DNA of 64,000 bases from contig JAHHDR010000002.1 of NCBI GenBank assembly GCA_019739215.1, positions 157,411 through 221,410 on the forward strand, written 5' to 3'. This stretch comes from Rhizobium sp. (GTDB taxonomy: Bacteria; Pseudomonadota; Alphaproteobacteria; Rhizobiales; Rhizobiaceae). The position numbers and the translations under genes are program-made. A model generated the notes under the pieces. The model searched no databases and was not told the origin of the DNA. It worked only from the letters and a program-made list of their open reading frames with translations. Positions 31,365-42,220 of the stretch are shown here, piece by piece. Numbering within the stretch: the stretch's first letter is position 1; every line of letters starts with the position of its first letter.

Positions 31365-32945
31365 CTAGAAGGATGACAGCTTCCAGGCGATATAGACCAG
31401 GGTGGCGGCAATGATCCAGAGGGCAATTCGCCCAGATCTGGAATGGCGTGCCTCTGATCGACCGATCGCTTCTGACGTTTCTGCGTCGAAACGCAGGCCT
31501 TTCTCGCTCATCTCGGTGATGTTGCGGGCGAGGTTCTCGGCCTTCTCCGCGATGACGGGTGCGGCTTCCGCCAGTCGCAGCGCCGCCTTGAGCCCGTCCT
31601 TGAGGTCGGTCGCGATGCGCTTGGGGCCGAGATTGTCGCGGATCCAGCTTCCGACGACGGGCTCGGAGGCCTTCCACATGTTGAATTTCGGATCGAGAGA
31701 CCGCGCGACCCCCTCCACCACGACCATGGTTTTCTGCAGCATGATCAGTTCCGGCCGCGTTTCCATGTCGAAGAGTTCGGTGACTTCGAAGAGCAAGGTC
31801 AGGAGCTTGGCCATCGAGATCGTGTCGGCGGGTTGGCCATGGATCGGCTCGCCGATCGCCCGGATCGCCTGGGCAAAGGAGGCGTGATCGTGGTGGCCGG
31901 GCACGTAGCCGGCCTCGAAATGCACATCGGCGACCCGCCGGTAGTCACGGGTGATGAAGCCGAAGAGGATTTCGGCAAGGAATCGCCGTTCTTTGCGGCC
32001 GAGGCGGCCGACAATGCCCATGTCGACGGCGACGATGATGCCGTCGCGGTCGACGAAGAGATTGCCCTGATGCATGTCGGCGTGGAAGAAACCGTCGCGC
32101 AGCGTGTGCCGCAGAAAGGATTGCATCAGCGTTTCGGCGAGCCGGTTGAGATCGAACCCCGCCGCCCGCAAGCCTGCCACGTCGGACATCTTGATGCCGT
32201 CGATCCATTCCATGGTCACGACGTCGCGGCCCGTCCGCTCCCAGTCGACGGTGGGGACGCGGAAGCCGGGATCGTGGGCGGCATTTTCAGCCAGTTCCGA
32301 CAGCGCCGCGGCCTCGAGCCGGAGGTCCATCTCCACCTTCGTGGTCTGCTCGAGCGCGCGGGTGACCTCGACGGGCCTGAGGCGCCGGGCCGGCGGGTGG
32401 AAGCGCACCTGCAGGTCGGCCAGCGCATAATTGGTCTCGAGATCCCTGGCGAAGCGCTCGCGCACGCCGGGGCGGATCACCTTGACGGCGACCTTGCGAA
32501 TGGCGCCGTCGACCTCGATTTCCGCAGGATGGACCTGCGCGATCGAAGCGGCAGCGATCGGCTCACCGAGGCTTTTGAACAGGGCGTCCACGGGCCGGCC
32601 CAGGGAGCCCTCGATCTGGGCGATGGCCAGCGCGCGCGGGAAGGTGGGCAGCCGGTCCTGCAACTGCGCCAGATCACGCGCGAAGGCATCGCCGACCACG
32701 TCGGGGCGGGTGGCGAGGAACTGGCCGATCTTGACATAGGACGGGCCGAGACGCTCGACCGCGCGGGCAAGGTTGTCCGACTGCTCCGCCGTCAGCGAGC
32801 GCCTGCGGGCGACGAGTCCGGCAAGCGACTGGCCCAGGCGGGCAGGCCAGGGCATGTTGTCGGACGGGAGCGCCGAGATCACGCCTTCGCGCGCCAGCAC
32901 CCAGCCGAGGTTCAGCAGTCGAAAATAGGCCCCGATCCTGCTCAA
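31365..32945 (-). CDS. ubiB: Ubiquinone biosynthesis kinase-like protein UbiB
   Basis: LGPSYVKIGQFLATRPDVVG, AAASIAQVHPAEI and FFHADMHQGNLFV; likely TTG start (32943-32945) just after ubiE stop. Confidence 0.93.
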   Translation of the reverse strand: MSRIGAYFRLLNLGWVLAREGVISALPSDNMPWPARLGQSLAGLVARRRSLTAEQSDNLARAVERLGPSYVKIGQFLATRPDVVGDAFARDLAQLQDRLPTFPRALAIAQIEGSLGRPVDALFKSLGEPIAAASIAQVHPAEIEVDGAIRKVAVKVIRPGVRERFARDLETNYALADLQVRFHPPARRLRPVEVTRALEQTTKVEMDLRLEAAALSELAENAAHDPGFRVPTVDWERTGRDVVTMEWIDGIKMSDVAGLRAAGFDLNRLAETLMQSFLRHTLRDGFFHADMHQGNLFVDRDGIIVAVDMGIVGRLGRKERRFLAEILFGFITRDYRRVADVHFEAGYVPGHHDHASFAQAIRAIGEPIHGQPADTISMAKLLTLLFEVTELFDMETRPELIMLQKTMVVVEGVARSLDPKFNMWKASEPVVGSWIRDNLGPKRIATDLKDGLKAALRLAEAAPVIAEKAENLARNITEMSEKGLRFDAETSEAIGRSEARHSRSGRIALWIIAATLVYIAWKLSSF

Positions 32946-32947
32946 TG

Positions 32948-33724
32948 TCAGAGCTTCCAGCCGGAATGGAGCGCGGCGATGCCGCCCGAGTAATTGGTCC
33001 AGGTCACACGCGAGAAGCCCGCGCGGCGGATCATCTCGGCGAAGTTCGCCTGGCTGGGAAACTTGCGGATCGATTCCACCAGATACTGGTAGGGCTCGCT
33101 GTCGCCGGTCACCGCCTTGCCGATCCGGGGAATGGCGTTGAACGACCAGGCGTCGTAGACGCGGTCGAGCAACGGCATTTCGACTTCGGAAAACTCGAGC
33201 ACTAGAAGCCTGCCACCCCGTTTGAGTACCCTGTGGGCTTCCGACAGCGCCACGTCGATACGCGGCACGTTGCGGATCCCGAAGGCGACCGTATAGGCGT
33301 CGAAGCTGTTGTTTTCGAAGGGCAGTTCCTCGGCATTGGCCTCGACGAAGGTGACATTGCCCGACAGGCCGTTCTTGACGGCGCGGTCGGCGCCGACCGC
33401 CAGCATGGAGCCGTTGATGTCGAGCACGGTGGCCTGGCCCAGCCGGTTGGAGGCCTCGATGGCACGGAAGGCGATGTCGCCGGTGCCACCGGCAACGTCG
33501 AGCAAGCGCCAGGACGGGTCCTTGCGCGGATTGAGGGCCGCGATCATGGCATTCTTCCAGACCCGATGCAGGCCGGCGGACATCAGGTCGTTCATGATGT
33601 CGTAACGCTTGGCGACCTTGTGGAACACGTCGTTGACGCGGTCCTGCTTTTCCCCGGTTCCGACATTCTGGAACCCGTAGGATGTTTCCATGCCGCCATC
33701 GGCATTGGTGCGCGCGCTCGTCAT
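32948..33724 (-). CDS. ubiE: Demethylmenaquinone/2-polyprenyl benzoquinol methyltransferase
   Basis: [28 protein letters not shown] and [13 protein letters not shown] motifs. Confidence 0.96.
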   Translation of the reverse strand: MTSARTNADGGMETSYGFQNVGTGEKQDRVNDVFHKVAKRYDIMNDLMSAGLHRVWKNAMIAALNPRKDPSWRLLDVAGGTGDIAFRAIEASNRLGQATVLDINGSMLAVGADRAVKNGLSGNVTFVEANAEELPFENNSFDAYTVAFGIRNVPRIDVALSEAHRVLKRGGRLLVLEFSEVEMPLLDRVYDAWSFNAIPRIGKAVTGDSEPYQYLVESIRKFPSQANFAEMIRRAGFSRVTWTNYSGGIAALHSGWKL

Positions 33725-33847
33725 GGCCAAACTCCCGGCTCGAAATCGGCGGGACCATAGCCGAACAGTTGTTGCGATGCCATATACGATTGTCGGCGAA
33801 ATGGTCGCGGCTTTGCCCGGCGATGGTTTCGGGTTGACCGGCGCAGC

Positions 33848-34393
33848 ATGCTGCCGGATGTTGCGGGCCGGATCAGGAGGAGATTGCGCGTGGGCGGAGA
33901 AATACGGTCGGGACAATGTTTTTGCGGCGCCATTCGCTTCCGGATGCATGGCGCGCCGATGTTCGTGCACTGCTGCCATTGCCGGGATTGCCAGCGCCAG
34001 TCGGGGAGCGCGTTTGCCGTCAACGGATTGATCGAGGCGGAGCGTGTGGAACTGCTTGAGGGTGAGCCGGTGGCGATGCGGATGGCGACGGAAAGCGGAT
34101 ACCCGCATGACATCTATCGCTGCCCGACCTGCCAGTCGGCGGTGTGGAGCGACTATGGCGGCCGGACGTGGCTGCGGTTCCTGCGTCTGGCGACGCTCGA
34201 CGATCCCGGCGCGTTCGCGCCCGATGTGCATATCTACACGCGCTCGAAGGTCGCCTGGCTGGCGCTGCCCGAGGATACGCCGGCCTTCGATGCCTATTAC
34301 GACGTCAGGGCGCAGTGGCCGGCGGAGAGCCAGGCGCGTTACAAGGCGGCCAAGGACAGGGCAGGGCGGGAGGCGGAAGGCTCGTCAGGCTGA
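33848..34393 (+). CDS. GFA (glutathione-dependent formaldehyde-activating-like) family protein
   Basis: [10 protein letters not shown]...[18 protein letters not shown] zinc-binding pattern. Exact start uncertain. Confidence 0.87.
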   Translation: MLPDVAGRIRRRLRVGGEIRSGQCFCGAIRFRMHGAPMFVHCCHCRDCQRQSGSAFAVNGLIEAERVELLEGEPVAMRMATESGYPHDIYRCPTCQSAVWSDYGGRTWLRFLRLATLDDPGAFAPDVHIYTRSKVAWLALPEDTPAFDAYYDVRAQWPAESQARYKAAKDRAGREAEGSSG

Positions 34394-35086
34394 GGCGAGA
34401 GCCTGCGGTCCGGTCTGCTTGTGTGCAGCCGCTGCCGGCGCATGGGCCCGCAGGAAGGTGCGCACGGCATTCCGGGCGGCGCTTTCGAGTTCCGCGTCCG
34501 AAGGCGTTTCGCCCAGCAGGATCTGCATCTGGATATCGGCCTGGCCGAGTGCCAGCAACTGGCGGGCGGCGACGTCGAAATCGTCGATGTCGAGCACACC
34601 CTTCGTTGCCAGCCGCGCCAGGCTGGCGCCCAGCGCGCTGGTGAGCTTGAGCGGGCCGTGCCGTCGCCAGGTCTCGAACAGTTCCGGATGGCTGGCGCCT
34701 TCGCTCTGGACGAGCTTGCGCAGGAAGCGGCCGTCCTTGTTGAGCACGCAGTTCCGGTTGAGGCGGACAAGGAAGCCCACAAGTTCTGTTTCGAGATTGT
34801 CGCCGGTTTCCGGGAAGCTCGCCAGCAGTTCGAAAACGGCGGCATTGGCGCGGGCCATCACCTCCTCGATGACCGCGCTGAACAGCAGGGTCCGGTCGCG
34901 ATAGTGATTGTAGACGGTCTGGCGCGAGACACGGGCGCGGTCGGCGATGTCATCGATACAGGCGCCGTTGAAGCCGTGCCGGCAGATGGCCTCGGCTGCC
35001 GCGCCGAGGATCTGGTCGCGCTTGCCGGAGTGGCCGCGTGAGGGGAGTGGTTCCGAGGGGGCCGCCAAGCCGATATTTTTTTTCAT
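34385..35086 (-). CDS. TetR/AcrR family transcriptional regulator
   Basis: HTH CIDDIADRARVSRQTVYNHYRDRTLLF; divergent from MFS gene. Confidence 0.93.
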   Translation of the reverse strand: MKKNIGLAAPSEPLPSRGHSGKRDQILGAAAEAICRHGFNGACIDDIADRARVSRQTVYNHYRDRTLLFSAVIEEVMARANAAVFELLASFPETGDNLETELVGFLVRLNRNCVLNKDGRFLRKLVQSEGASHPELFETWRRHGPLKLTSALGASLARLATKGVLDIDDFDVAARQLLALGQADIQMQILLGETPSDAELESAARNAVRTFLRAHAPAAAAHKQTGPQALASA

Positions 35087-35113
35087 GGTCGAAAGGTAAT
35101 GCGACTTGACGAT

Positions 35114-35131
35114 TTAGACAAGTGTGTCTAA
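35114..35131. promoter_or_regulatory. Candidate TetR operator TTAGACA-N4-TGTCTAA
   Basis: Perfect 7-bp dyad ttagaca-agtg-tgtctaa in the divergent intergenic region. Confidence 0.75.
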
Positions 35132-35269
35132 TTTTACAGTTGTGTCCAAATTGGTGGACGCACTGCTCTTCCGGGCGCCATCCTCCCAAGACCGCCCGGA
35201 CCCTGTTTCATTGATCAATCCGGCGGCGCCGTTGTCGCGGCTGCCCCCACAATCCGAAAGTTCGGCATT

Positions 35270-36469
35270 ATGACGGCTTCCTTCTACAGGCCGGCGATCG
35301 TGCTCGGTCTGCTATCGGCCATCGGTCCATTCGCCATCGACATGTATCTGCCCGCACTGCCGGAAATCGGCAGGGACCTTGGTTCCACGGCCAGCGTGAC
35401 GCAGCTCAGCCTGCTCGCCTTCTTCGTTTCCTTCGCGCTGGCCCAGCTTGTCTATGGGCCGCTCTCCGACATGTGGGGCCGCAAGCTGCCGCTCTATCTC
35501 GGCATCACCATCTTCGCCTTCGCCTCGATCGGTTGCGCGATCGCCCCCGATGTCGAAACGCTGATCGCCTTCCGCTTCCTGCAGGGAATCGGCGGCGCGG
35601 CCGGCATGGTGATTCCGCGCGCCGTGGTGCGCGACATGCATACCGGCGTCGAGGCGGCACGGCTGATGTCACTGCTGATGCTGGTGTTCTCGATCTCGCC
35701 GATCCTGGCACCGCTCACCGGCAGCGCCGTGATCGAGTTCTACGGCTGGCGCGGCGTGTTCTGGGCGGTGATGGCGGCGGCCTTCATCGGCCTGCTGCTG
35801 CTTTCCACCCAGCTCGAGGAAACGCGGCCGGAGCACCTGCGCCGCGAAAGCAGCGTCGGGGCAGCCCTTCGCGGCTACGGAATGCTGCTGCGCGACCGCA
35901 ACTTCATGACGCTGACTTCGATTGGCGGGCTGGCCATCACCAGCTTCATGATCTTCCTCGCCTATTCGCCCTTCGTGCTGATCGAGCATTACGGCCTGAC
36001 GCCGACACAGTATTCGATCGCCTTTTCGATCAATGCCGTGTCCTTCTTCACTGTCTCGCAGTTCACCGGCATGCTCGGTGCGCGCTTCGGGCTGAAGCGG
36101 GTCATGCGGCTGGCGCTGTCAGGCTTTGCGCTGACCATGGTGGTCATGGCGCTGGCGATGAATTCCGGCCTGGGCGGGTTCTATACGCTCGCGGCATTCC
36201 TCTTCGTCGGATACGGCTTCCTCGGCCTCGTCATCCCGACCTCGGCGGTGCTGGCGCTGGACGATCATGGCGAGATCGCCGGCACGGCGTCCTCGCTGAT
36301 GGGCACGCTGCATTTCGTGATTTCGGGCGTGGCGATGGTGCTGGTCGGCCTGGTCTTCGACGGCACGCCCTATCCGATGATCTCAGGCATCGCGCTGGCC
36401 GCCGTGCTGGCCTTCGTGCTGACCCAGATGACGATCGGCCGTCGCGCTGCGATCAGCGCGGCGGAGTGA
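35270..36469 (+). CDS. Multidrug efflux MFS transporter, Bcr/CflA family
   Basis: MYLPALPEIGRDLGST and QLVYGPLSDMWGRKLPLYLG; 12 TM pattern. Confidence 0.92.
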   Translation: MTASFYRPAIVLGLLSAIGPFAIDMYLPALPEIGRDLGSTASVTQLSLLAFFVSFALAQLVYGPLSDMWGRKLPLYLGITIFAFASIGCAIAPDVETLIAFRFLQGIGGAAGMVIPRAVVRDMHTGVEAARLMSLLMLVFSISPILAPLTGSAVIEFYGWRGVFWAVMAAAFIGLLLLSTQLEETRPEHLRRESSVGAALRGYGMLLRDRNFMTLTSIGGLAITSFMIFLAYSPFVLIEHYGLTPTQYSIAFSINAVSFFTVSQFTGMLGARFGLKRVMRLALSGFALTMVVMALAMNSGLGGFYTLAAFLFVGYGFLGLVIPTSAVLALDDHGEIAGTASSLMGTLHFVISGVAMVLVGLVFDGTPYPMISGIALAAVLAFVLTQMTIGRRAAISAAE

Positions 36470-36515
36470 GGAGAACGGCGCGTATCGCGGCCGGCCGATG
36501 GCTGGCCGCGGCGTA

Positions 36516-36896
36516 TCATTCCGGCCGCCGGCTGCCGGCTCCGACGGTCCAGGCGGCGAGCAGTCCGGTCCCCGCATAGAGCAGGATGAAGGGTAGCGCC
36601 ATCTTGACTGCGATGAGGTTGTTGCGCTCGCTCACCTCGACACCGTCGGCGTTCCGGCAGATCATGCGCCGGCTGCGATTGTTGCTGGGCGCATCGTCCA
36701 CCCACTGGCCTTCGCCGCAGAGGAGCCGCCCGAACAGCGTCGATTCCCGCAGGTGCGTCTTCGTCGCCTGGTAAAGGCCGATGCTGGTGGCAAAGCCCAG
36801 CACCAGCGCAATGAGAATCACGACGCCGGAGAGGTAGATCCGGCCCTTGAGCGTGACGGGATGATGGACGGCGCTGGAGAGCCGCCGCTTTCGCAT
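36516..36896 (-). CDS. Hypothetical membrane protein
   Basis: 126 aa, two clear TM segments; overlaps stop of the YegP-like gene. Confidence 0.65.
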   Translation of the reverse strand: MRKRRLSSAVHHPVTLKGRIYLSGVVILIALVLGFATSIGLYQATKTHLRESTLFGRLLCGEGQWVDDAPSNNRSRRMICRNADGVEVSERNNLIAVKMALPFILLYAGTGLLAAWTVGAGSRRPE

Positions 36897-37273
36897 CAGG
36901 CGCTCTTGGCCGTCTCGTCGACGGTTTCGGCGCCCGGTGCGTTCTTCTTCACCGACTCGATGCAGTTCTTGGCCGAGGATTTCGACTTGTAGGTCTCGGA
37001 GATCACCATCGGCTCGCCGTTCGCGGCGATGAAGCGGACGAAAGTCTCGCCATTCTTGGCCTCGGCAATCTCGAACCGGTAGCCCTTTCCGGTCTCTTCC
37101 TTGGTTAGATCGACGACGACGGCGCCGGGCGCGTTCTTCTTGATCGATTCAATGCAGTTCTTGGCGCTGGCCTTGGACGCGTAGTTCTCTGACCAGACCA
37201 TGACTTCTGCATTGTAGACGAACTGAACCCGGAACTGGTCGTTCGCGGCACCCACGATCTTGAACTTGTGCAT
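36896..37273 (-). CDS. YegP-like protein with two DUF1508 repeats
   Basis: Two repeats, FKIVGAANDQFRVQF...SAKNCIESIKKNAPGA and FEIAEAKNGETFVRF...SAKNCIESVKKNAPGA. Confidence 0.88.
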   Translation of the reverse strand: MHKFKIVGAANDQFRVQFVYNAEVMVWSENYASKASAKNCIESIKKNAPGAVVVDLTKEETGKGYRFEIAEAKNGETFVRFIAANGEPMVISETYKSKSSAKNCIESVKKNAPGAETVDETAKSA

Positions 37274-37381
37274 TCCCGTCCCTCCTCGATAGTCAAACCT
37301 GTTGAATGGTCGTCCCGGTCGACATTGGTAATACAGCCTCGGGAGCTGTGCAAGGCATGGTGGCGGGCACGTCCACCAGGG

Positions 37382-38563
37382 TCAGGCGACATGCGCCTCG
37401 GCAGATGACGGCGACATCGCGACCGTGTTGCGGCCCATGCGCTTGGCTTCGTAGAGGGCGGCGTCGGCCTGGCTGAGCAGTTCTTCCAGCGTCTGTTCGG
37501 CGGGGCGCGCGATGGCGACGCCGAGGCTCGCGGTGACGATTGCTTCGGACAGGCCGCGATTGCGGATGGCGAGCGCCTCGATCGATACGCGTATCCGCTC
37601 CGCCATGGCGAGCGCTCCCAGCGCCTCGGTATCCGTTGCGAGGATCAGGAACTCCTCGCCTCCGAAGCGGAAGACGTCGGCGGTCTGCCCCACCTGTCTC
37701 GAAATGCATTGCGCGGTGGCGCGGAGGCACTCGTCCCCGTCGAGATGTCCGTGCATGTCGTTGAAGAGCTTGAAATGATCGAGATCCAGCAGGATCGCCG
37801 TGACGCTTCTCATGCGGCGGCCGCCATTCCAGATCGTGTCGCGGATCCGGGCGAGCGAATGCCGGTTGAGCAGGCCGGTCAACTGATCGCGTTCCGATTT
37901 TTCGAGCAGCTGTTCGTGCAGCAGGCCCGCCCGCAGGCGGAGCAGAAAGTTCTTCCGGTCGGTCAGCTCCAGGAAAAAGGCGCCGGCGGCCATGAAGACC
38001 GCCGAGGTGACCACGAAGGTGACGATGCTCGTATAGGCCATTTCGTCGAAGGCGCCGGATAGTGCCATCGTCACGAGATGGATCGCGGCCATCAGCACAA
38101 GCCCGATGAGGGCGACCGGGAAGCGCGGCCTGAGCACGATGACGAAGAACATCAGGGCCCCGACATTGCCGTTCTGGTAGGCGAAGAGATGCTGGCTCGT
38201 TGTCTGGCTGGCAATCGCCATCGGCAGAAGCGATCCGACCACGCCGACCCAGAGGGTCAAGAGATCGTAGCGGATCGCGGCATCGGGCCGGCGCATCACC
38301 AGCCACAGGCCGATCAGGCAGCCCGGCGCGAAGATCGCCACCCGGGCATAGAGCAGCGGCTCGAACACATCCGGGGTAAGGTTGTAGTCGTCATTGAGCT
38401 GGAAGAGATACATGGCCAGCCCGAGCAACGCCCAGACCGGCGCCATGCGCGCACGGCTCCGGGCATATTCGTCCACGAACAGTGTTTCGATGCCGGCCTG
38501 AAAGCGGAAAATCGCGCGGCGATGAAGCTGGCGATCGACATCGTCCAATGTAACGGCGCTCAT
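37382..38563 (-). CDS. Membrane-anchored GGDEF diguanylate cyclase
   Basis: RFGGEEFLIL active site; N-terminal TM region. Confidence 0.93.
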   Translation of the reverse strand: MSAVTLDDVDRQLHRRAIFRFQAGIETLFVDEYARSRARMAPVWALLGLAMYLFQLNDDYNLTPDVFEPLLYARVAIFAPGCLIGLWLVMRRPDAAIRYDLLTLWVGVVGSLLPMAIASQTTSQHLFAYQNGNVGALMFFVIVLRPRFPVALIGLVLMAAIHLVTMALSGAFDEMAYTSIVTFVVTSAVFMAAGAFFLELTDRKNFLLRLRAGLLHEQLLEKSERDQLTGLLNRHSLARIRDTIWNGGRRMRSVTAILLDLDHFKLFNDMHGHLDGDECLRATAQCISRQVGQTADVFRFGGEEFLILATDTEALGALAMAERIRVSIEALAIRNRGLSEAIVTASLGVAIARPAEQTLEELLSQADAALYEAKRMGRNTVAMSPSSAEAHVA

Positions 38564-38674
38564 CGCCTTCCCTGCCTGGCCGGCTCCTCGGTTGCAAATT
38601 GCAATCGTTCGATAGCAAGAAGAAACTGATTTGGCTAAGAAAACCTTAAGGCGCGCCGGACCCGGTACGAAAGT

Positions 38675-39169
38675 TCAAGCGGCAAGCGTCAATGCAGGCC
38701 CGCCAGGACGGAACCGGCGGACGCTCAGCACGCCGAGCAGTATGGCCACAACGAGCAAGATGCCCTGGGAGATCGCGAAGGGCGGCTCGTTGCCGGCTGG
38801 TGCAAGTGCGTGCAGCGGCGGTATCTTCAGGAAAGACTGCACGATGAGCACGAAACAGTTGAAGTAGAGAAGTGCGGTCGACCCGGCCACATAGACGGGA
38901 CGCCAGATACCCGCGAGACCCGCGCGGTATTTCGCATAAAGCGTGGGCAGGAAGATCAGAATACAGAGAATGCCGACGCCGATCGCCGGCGTGAAGCCGT
39001 TATAGGGGAACATGAAGCTGGTGATCAGCGTGAGCCCGGTCGTGACGACATACAGTGTCGTCCAGCGGGAGGTCACGTTGCTCAGAAAGCCCAGGACAAC
39101 GGCGATGCCGGCCGCGATGGCGACGAGGCTGATGAGCGTGTGGATTATGGTGAGAGCATAGACATACAT
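38675..39169 (-). CDS. Hypothetical multi-TM membrane protein
   Basis: 164 aa from MYVYALTIIHTLISLVAIAAGIAVVLGFL; several TM segments. Confidence 0.75.
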   Translation of the reverse strand: MYVYALTIIHTLISLVAIAAGIAVVLGFLSNVTSRWTTLYVVTTGLTLITSFMFPYNGFTPAIGVGILCILIFLPTLYAKYRAGLAGIWRPVYVAGSTALLYFNCFVLIVQSFLKIPPLHALAPAGNEPPFAISQGILLVVAILLGVLSVRRFRPGGPALTLAA

Positions 39170-39334
39170 TGGCGGATACCCCTCTGGCCAAGATTGTCGA
39201 TCGTCAACTGCAACGATACAGACAATCTGTCCGGCCGATAGGGGTTGGACGGTGAAACGTCGTGAATCCGGCATGCGCGGCGCATCTATTCCACCGTTCG
39301 GCTGATGCGCGCGCTCCTCCGATCCCGATGGGGG

Positions 39335-41155
39335 CTATTCGTCGCTCATCCTCAGCGCCGCGATGAACGCTTCCTGCGGAATATCTACCTTGCCGAACTG
39401 CCGCATGCGCTTCTTGCCTTCCTTCTGCTTGTCCAGCAGCTTGCGCTTGCGGGTGGCGTCGCCGCCATAGCACTTGGCGGTCACGTCCTTGCGCATCGCC
39501 GAGATCGTCTCGCGGGCGATGACATTGCCGCCGATCGCCGCCTGGATCGGGATCTTGAACATGTGGCGCGGGATCAGGTCCTTGAGCTTCTCGCACATGT
39601 CGCGGCCGCGTTTTTCCGCCGCCGAGCGGTGGACCAGCATGGAGAGCGCATCGACCGGCTCGCCATTGACCATGATCGACATCTTGACGAGGTTGCCTTC
39701 CTGGTAGTCGGTCAGGTGGTAGTCGAACGAGGCATAGCCCTTGGAGATCGACTTCAGCCGGTCGTAGAAATCGAAGACGACTTCGTTGAGCGGCAGGTCG
39801 TAGGTCACCATGGCGCGGGCGCCGGCATAGGTGAGTTCGACCTGGATGCCGCGGCGATCCTGGCAGAGCTTGAGCACCGAGCCGAGATAATCGTCCGGCG
39901 TCATGATCGTGGCGCGGATCCAGGGTTCCTGAATCTCCTTGATCTTGACGACATCGGGCATGTCGGCGGGATTGTGCAATTCGCGCTCGCTGCCGTCGGT
40001 CATCGAGAGCTTGTAGATGACGGAGGGTGCCGTGGCGATCAGGTCGAGATTGAATTCGCGCTCGAGGCGTTCCTGGATGATCTCGAGATGCAGCAGGCCG
40101 AGGAAGCCGCATCGGAAGCCGAAGCCCAGCGCCGCCGAGCTTTCCATTTCGAACGAGAATGACGCGTCGTTGAGGCGCAGCTTGCCCATGGCGGCGCGCA
40201 GATCCTCGAAATCGGCGGCATCGACCGGGAAAAGGCCGCAGAAGACGACCGGCTGGGCCGGCTTGAAGCCCGGTAGCGCCTGCGCGGTCTGTCTCTTGTC
40301 CTCGGTGATCGTGTCGCCGACGCGGGTATCGGCCACTTCCTTGATCGAGGCGGTAATGAAGCCGACTTCGCCGGGGCCGAGTTCCTCGACGGCGACCATC
40401 TTCGGGGTCAGCACGCCGATGCGCTCGACGGTGTACTTGGCATCGGTGCCCATCATGCGGATGATCTGGCCCTTCTTCATCACGCCGTCGATGACGCGGA
40501 CGAGGACCATGACGCCGAGATAGGTGTCGTACCAGCTGTCGACCAGCATCGCCTTGAGGGGCGCATTGGCATCGCCGTGCTTCGGCGGCGGCAGGCGGTT
40601 GACGATGGCTTCCAGCACTTCGGGAATGCCGAGGCCGGTCTTGGCCGAAATCATGACGGCATCGGACGCGTCGAGGCCGATCACGTCCTCGATCTGCTGC
40701 TTGATACGGTCGGGCTCGGCCGCCGGCAGGTCGATCTTGTTGAGGACGGGCACGATCTCGTGGTTGGCATCGAGCGCCTGATAGACGTTGGCCAGCGTCT
40801 GGGCTTCGACGCCCTGGGAGGCATCGACGACCAGGAGCGAGCCTTCGCAGGCGGCGAGAGAGCGGCTGACCTCATAGGCGAAGTCGACATGGCCGGGCGT
40901 GTCCATCAGATTGAGCACATAGGTCTCGCCATTGTTGGCGACATAGTGCAGGCGCACGGTCTGCGCCTTGATGGTGATGCCGCGCTCCTTCTCGATGTCC
41001 ATGTTGTCGAGAACCTGCTCGCTCATCTCGCGCGCAGCCAGGCCGCCGGTCGTCTGGATCAGGCGGTCGGCAAGGGTCGACTTGCCGTGGTCGATATGCG
41101 CCACGATCGAGAAGTTGCGGATGTGATCGAGTGGAATGCGATTTTCTGAGCTCAT
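39335..41155 (-). CDS. lepA: Elongation factor 4
   Basis: [31 protein letters not shown] and LepA C-terminus. Confidence 0.97.
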   Translation of the reverse strand: MSSENRIPLDHIRNFSIVAHIDHGKSTLADRLIQTTGGLAAREMSEQVLDNMDIEKERGITIKAQTVRLHYVANNGETYVLNLMDTPGHVDFAYEVSRSLAACEGSLLVVDASQGVEAQTLANVYQALDANHEIVPVLNKIDLPAAEPDRIKQQIEDVIGLDASDAVMISAKTGLGIPEVLEAIVNRLPPPKHGDANAPLKAMLVDSWYDTYLGVMVLVRVIDGVMKKGQIIRMMGTDAKYTVERIGVLTPKMVAVEELGPGEVGFITASIKEVADTRVGDTITEDKRQTAQALPGFKPAQPVVFCGLFPVDAADFEDLRAAMGKLRLNDASFSFEMESSAALGFGFRCGFLGLLHLEIIQERLEREFNLDLIATAPSVIYKLSMTDGSERELHNPADMPDVVKIKEIQEPWIRATIMTPDDYLGSVLKLCQDRRGIQVELTYAGARAMVTYDLPLNEVVFDFYDRLKSISKGYASFDYHLTDYQEGNLVKMSIMVNGEPVDALSMLVHRSAAEKRGRDMCEKLKDLIPRHMFKIPIQAAIGGNVIARETISAMRKDVTAKCYGGDATRKRKLLDKQKEGKKRMRQFGKVDIPQEAFIAALRMSDE

Positions 41156-41310
41156 GGTCCGCCCGCATATAGTGGACCGGTAAAAGTGTAAAGATTGTTC
41201 GGGCCGAGCGCGCGGGAAAAGCCCGGAATTCCAGCCATCGTCGCCATCAATTTCTCCTTATTCCAAATCAGGCTAGGCCAAGCCCGTCATTCGCCCAGGA
41301 TAGAGCCTTC

Positions 41311-41670
41311 ATGAAACGCTTTCTCGCCGCCCTCGCCGTCGCTGCTGTCTGCAGTGGAGCTTTCGCCAACCCGGTGCCGGTGACCGACACGACGAAGAGG
41401 CCGTACAAGGCGAGCAAGATCTATTGCAACGACGCTATAGTGATGGCGCCGTCCGAGGGCGAGAACATCGCCTGCTACAATCATGACGCCTGCTATGCCG
41501 ATCCCCAGGAGAAAAACCGCGAGGACTGCGACGAAGCCTATTTGCGCGACATGAAGCTCGCCGGCCTCGGGGTATCGGCCTATATCAGGTTCAGGGCAGT
41601 GAGACAGTGGGGTGCCGCGTCCTGGAACCGCAGCCGCGAAAAGGACCGGTGGCAGGAAGCCAACAACTGA
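41311..41670 (+). CDS. Small secreted protein with phospholipase A2-like motif
   Basis: Signal peptide (MKRFLAALAVAAVCSGAFA) and CYNHDACYAD...DCDEAYLRDMK. Confidence 0.7.
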   Translation: MKRFLAALAVAAVCSGAFANPVPVTDTTKRPYKASKIYCNDAIVMAPSEGENIACYNHDACYADPQEKNREDCDEAYLRDMKLAGLGVSAYIRFRAVRQWGAASWNRSREKDRWQEANN

Positions 41671-41673
41671 TCG

Positions 41674-41982
41674 CTACGAGCGGCGCCTGCGGCGCCACGC
41701 CTGCCATTTGCGCTCGACCCAGTAGATCGTATTGACCACCGGGCGACGCAGGAACGTCACGTCCTGCGCGAGCAGCAGCAGGCCGAGCGGCACCATCCAG
41801 AAGCCGAGCACGGGCAAAAAGCCGACAAAGCCCAGGAGCACCAGCAGAATGCCGGCAAGGATGCGCGGCACGCGCAAGGCCGGCCTGCGGATCCACTCGA
41901 CGAAGCGCGCCATCCAGTCCGGCAGGCGTGCCGAGTAGCGCTCGACGATGCGATCGAGCCTGTCGTGATCACGAGTGGTCAT
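41674..41982 (-). CDS. Small membrane protein (PGPGW-like TM pattern)
   Basis: RILAGILLVLLGFVGFLPVLGFWMVPLGLLLLAQDV. Confidence 0.6.
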   Translation of the reverse strand: MTTRDHDRLDRIVERYSARLPDWMARFVEWIRRPALRVPRILAGILLVLLGFVGFLPVLGFWMVPLGLLLLAQDVTFLRRPVVNTIYWVERKWQAWRRRRRS

Positions 41983-42220
41983 CTGGTCTCCGTGACGGCA
42001 ACCTGTCTTCATACAAAGATGGATATCGGCATGCCGGACTTCCAGTCTTCGTCCTGCCGGCGATCGTTAATGCGGCATGGCGGGAAAAGTTCATCCAGCG
42101 GTCCGCGCTCGACTGCCAAGGGCGCGACGGCGTTCGATTTCCGTCCGTTGGTGCCGGATCTGTGCTAGGAAGCATGATTGCACGCGATTTGCGGGCATCT
42201 TTTCAAGATCGGATACTTCC

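Noticed and set aside
31365-33758. 797-aa ORF suggesting a ubiB fusion
   Set aside because: The upstream ~270 aa is an out-of-frame readthrough of ubiE; UbiB most likely begins at TTG 32943-32945.
36896-37273. Internal duplication in the YegP-like gene as a novel event
   Set aside because: Two tandem DUF1508 units are a normal architecture for YegP-type proteins.
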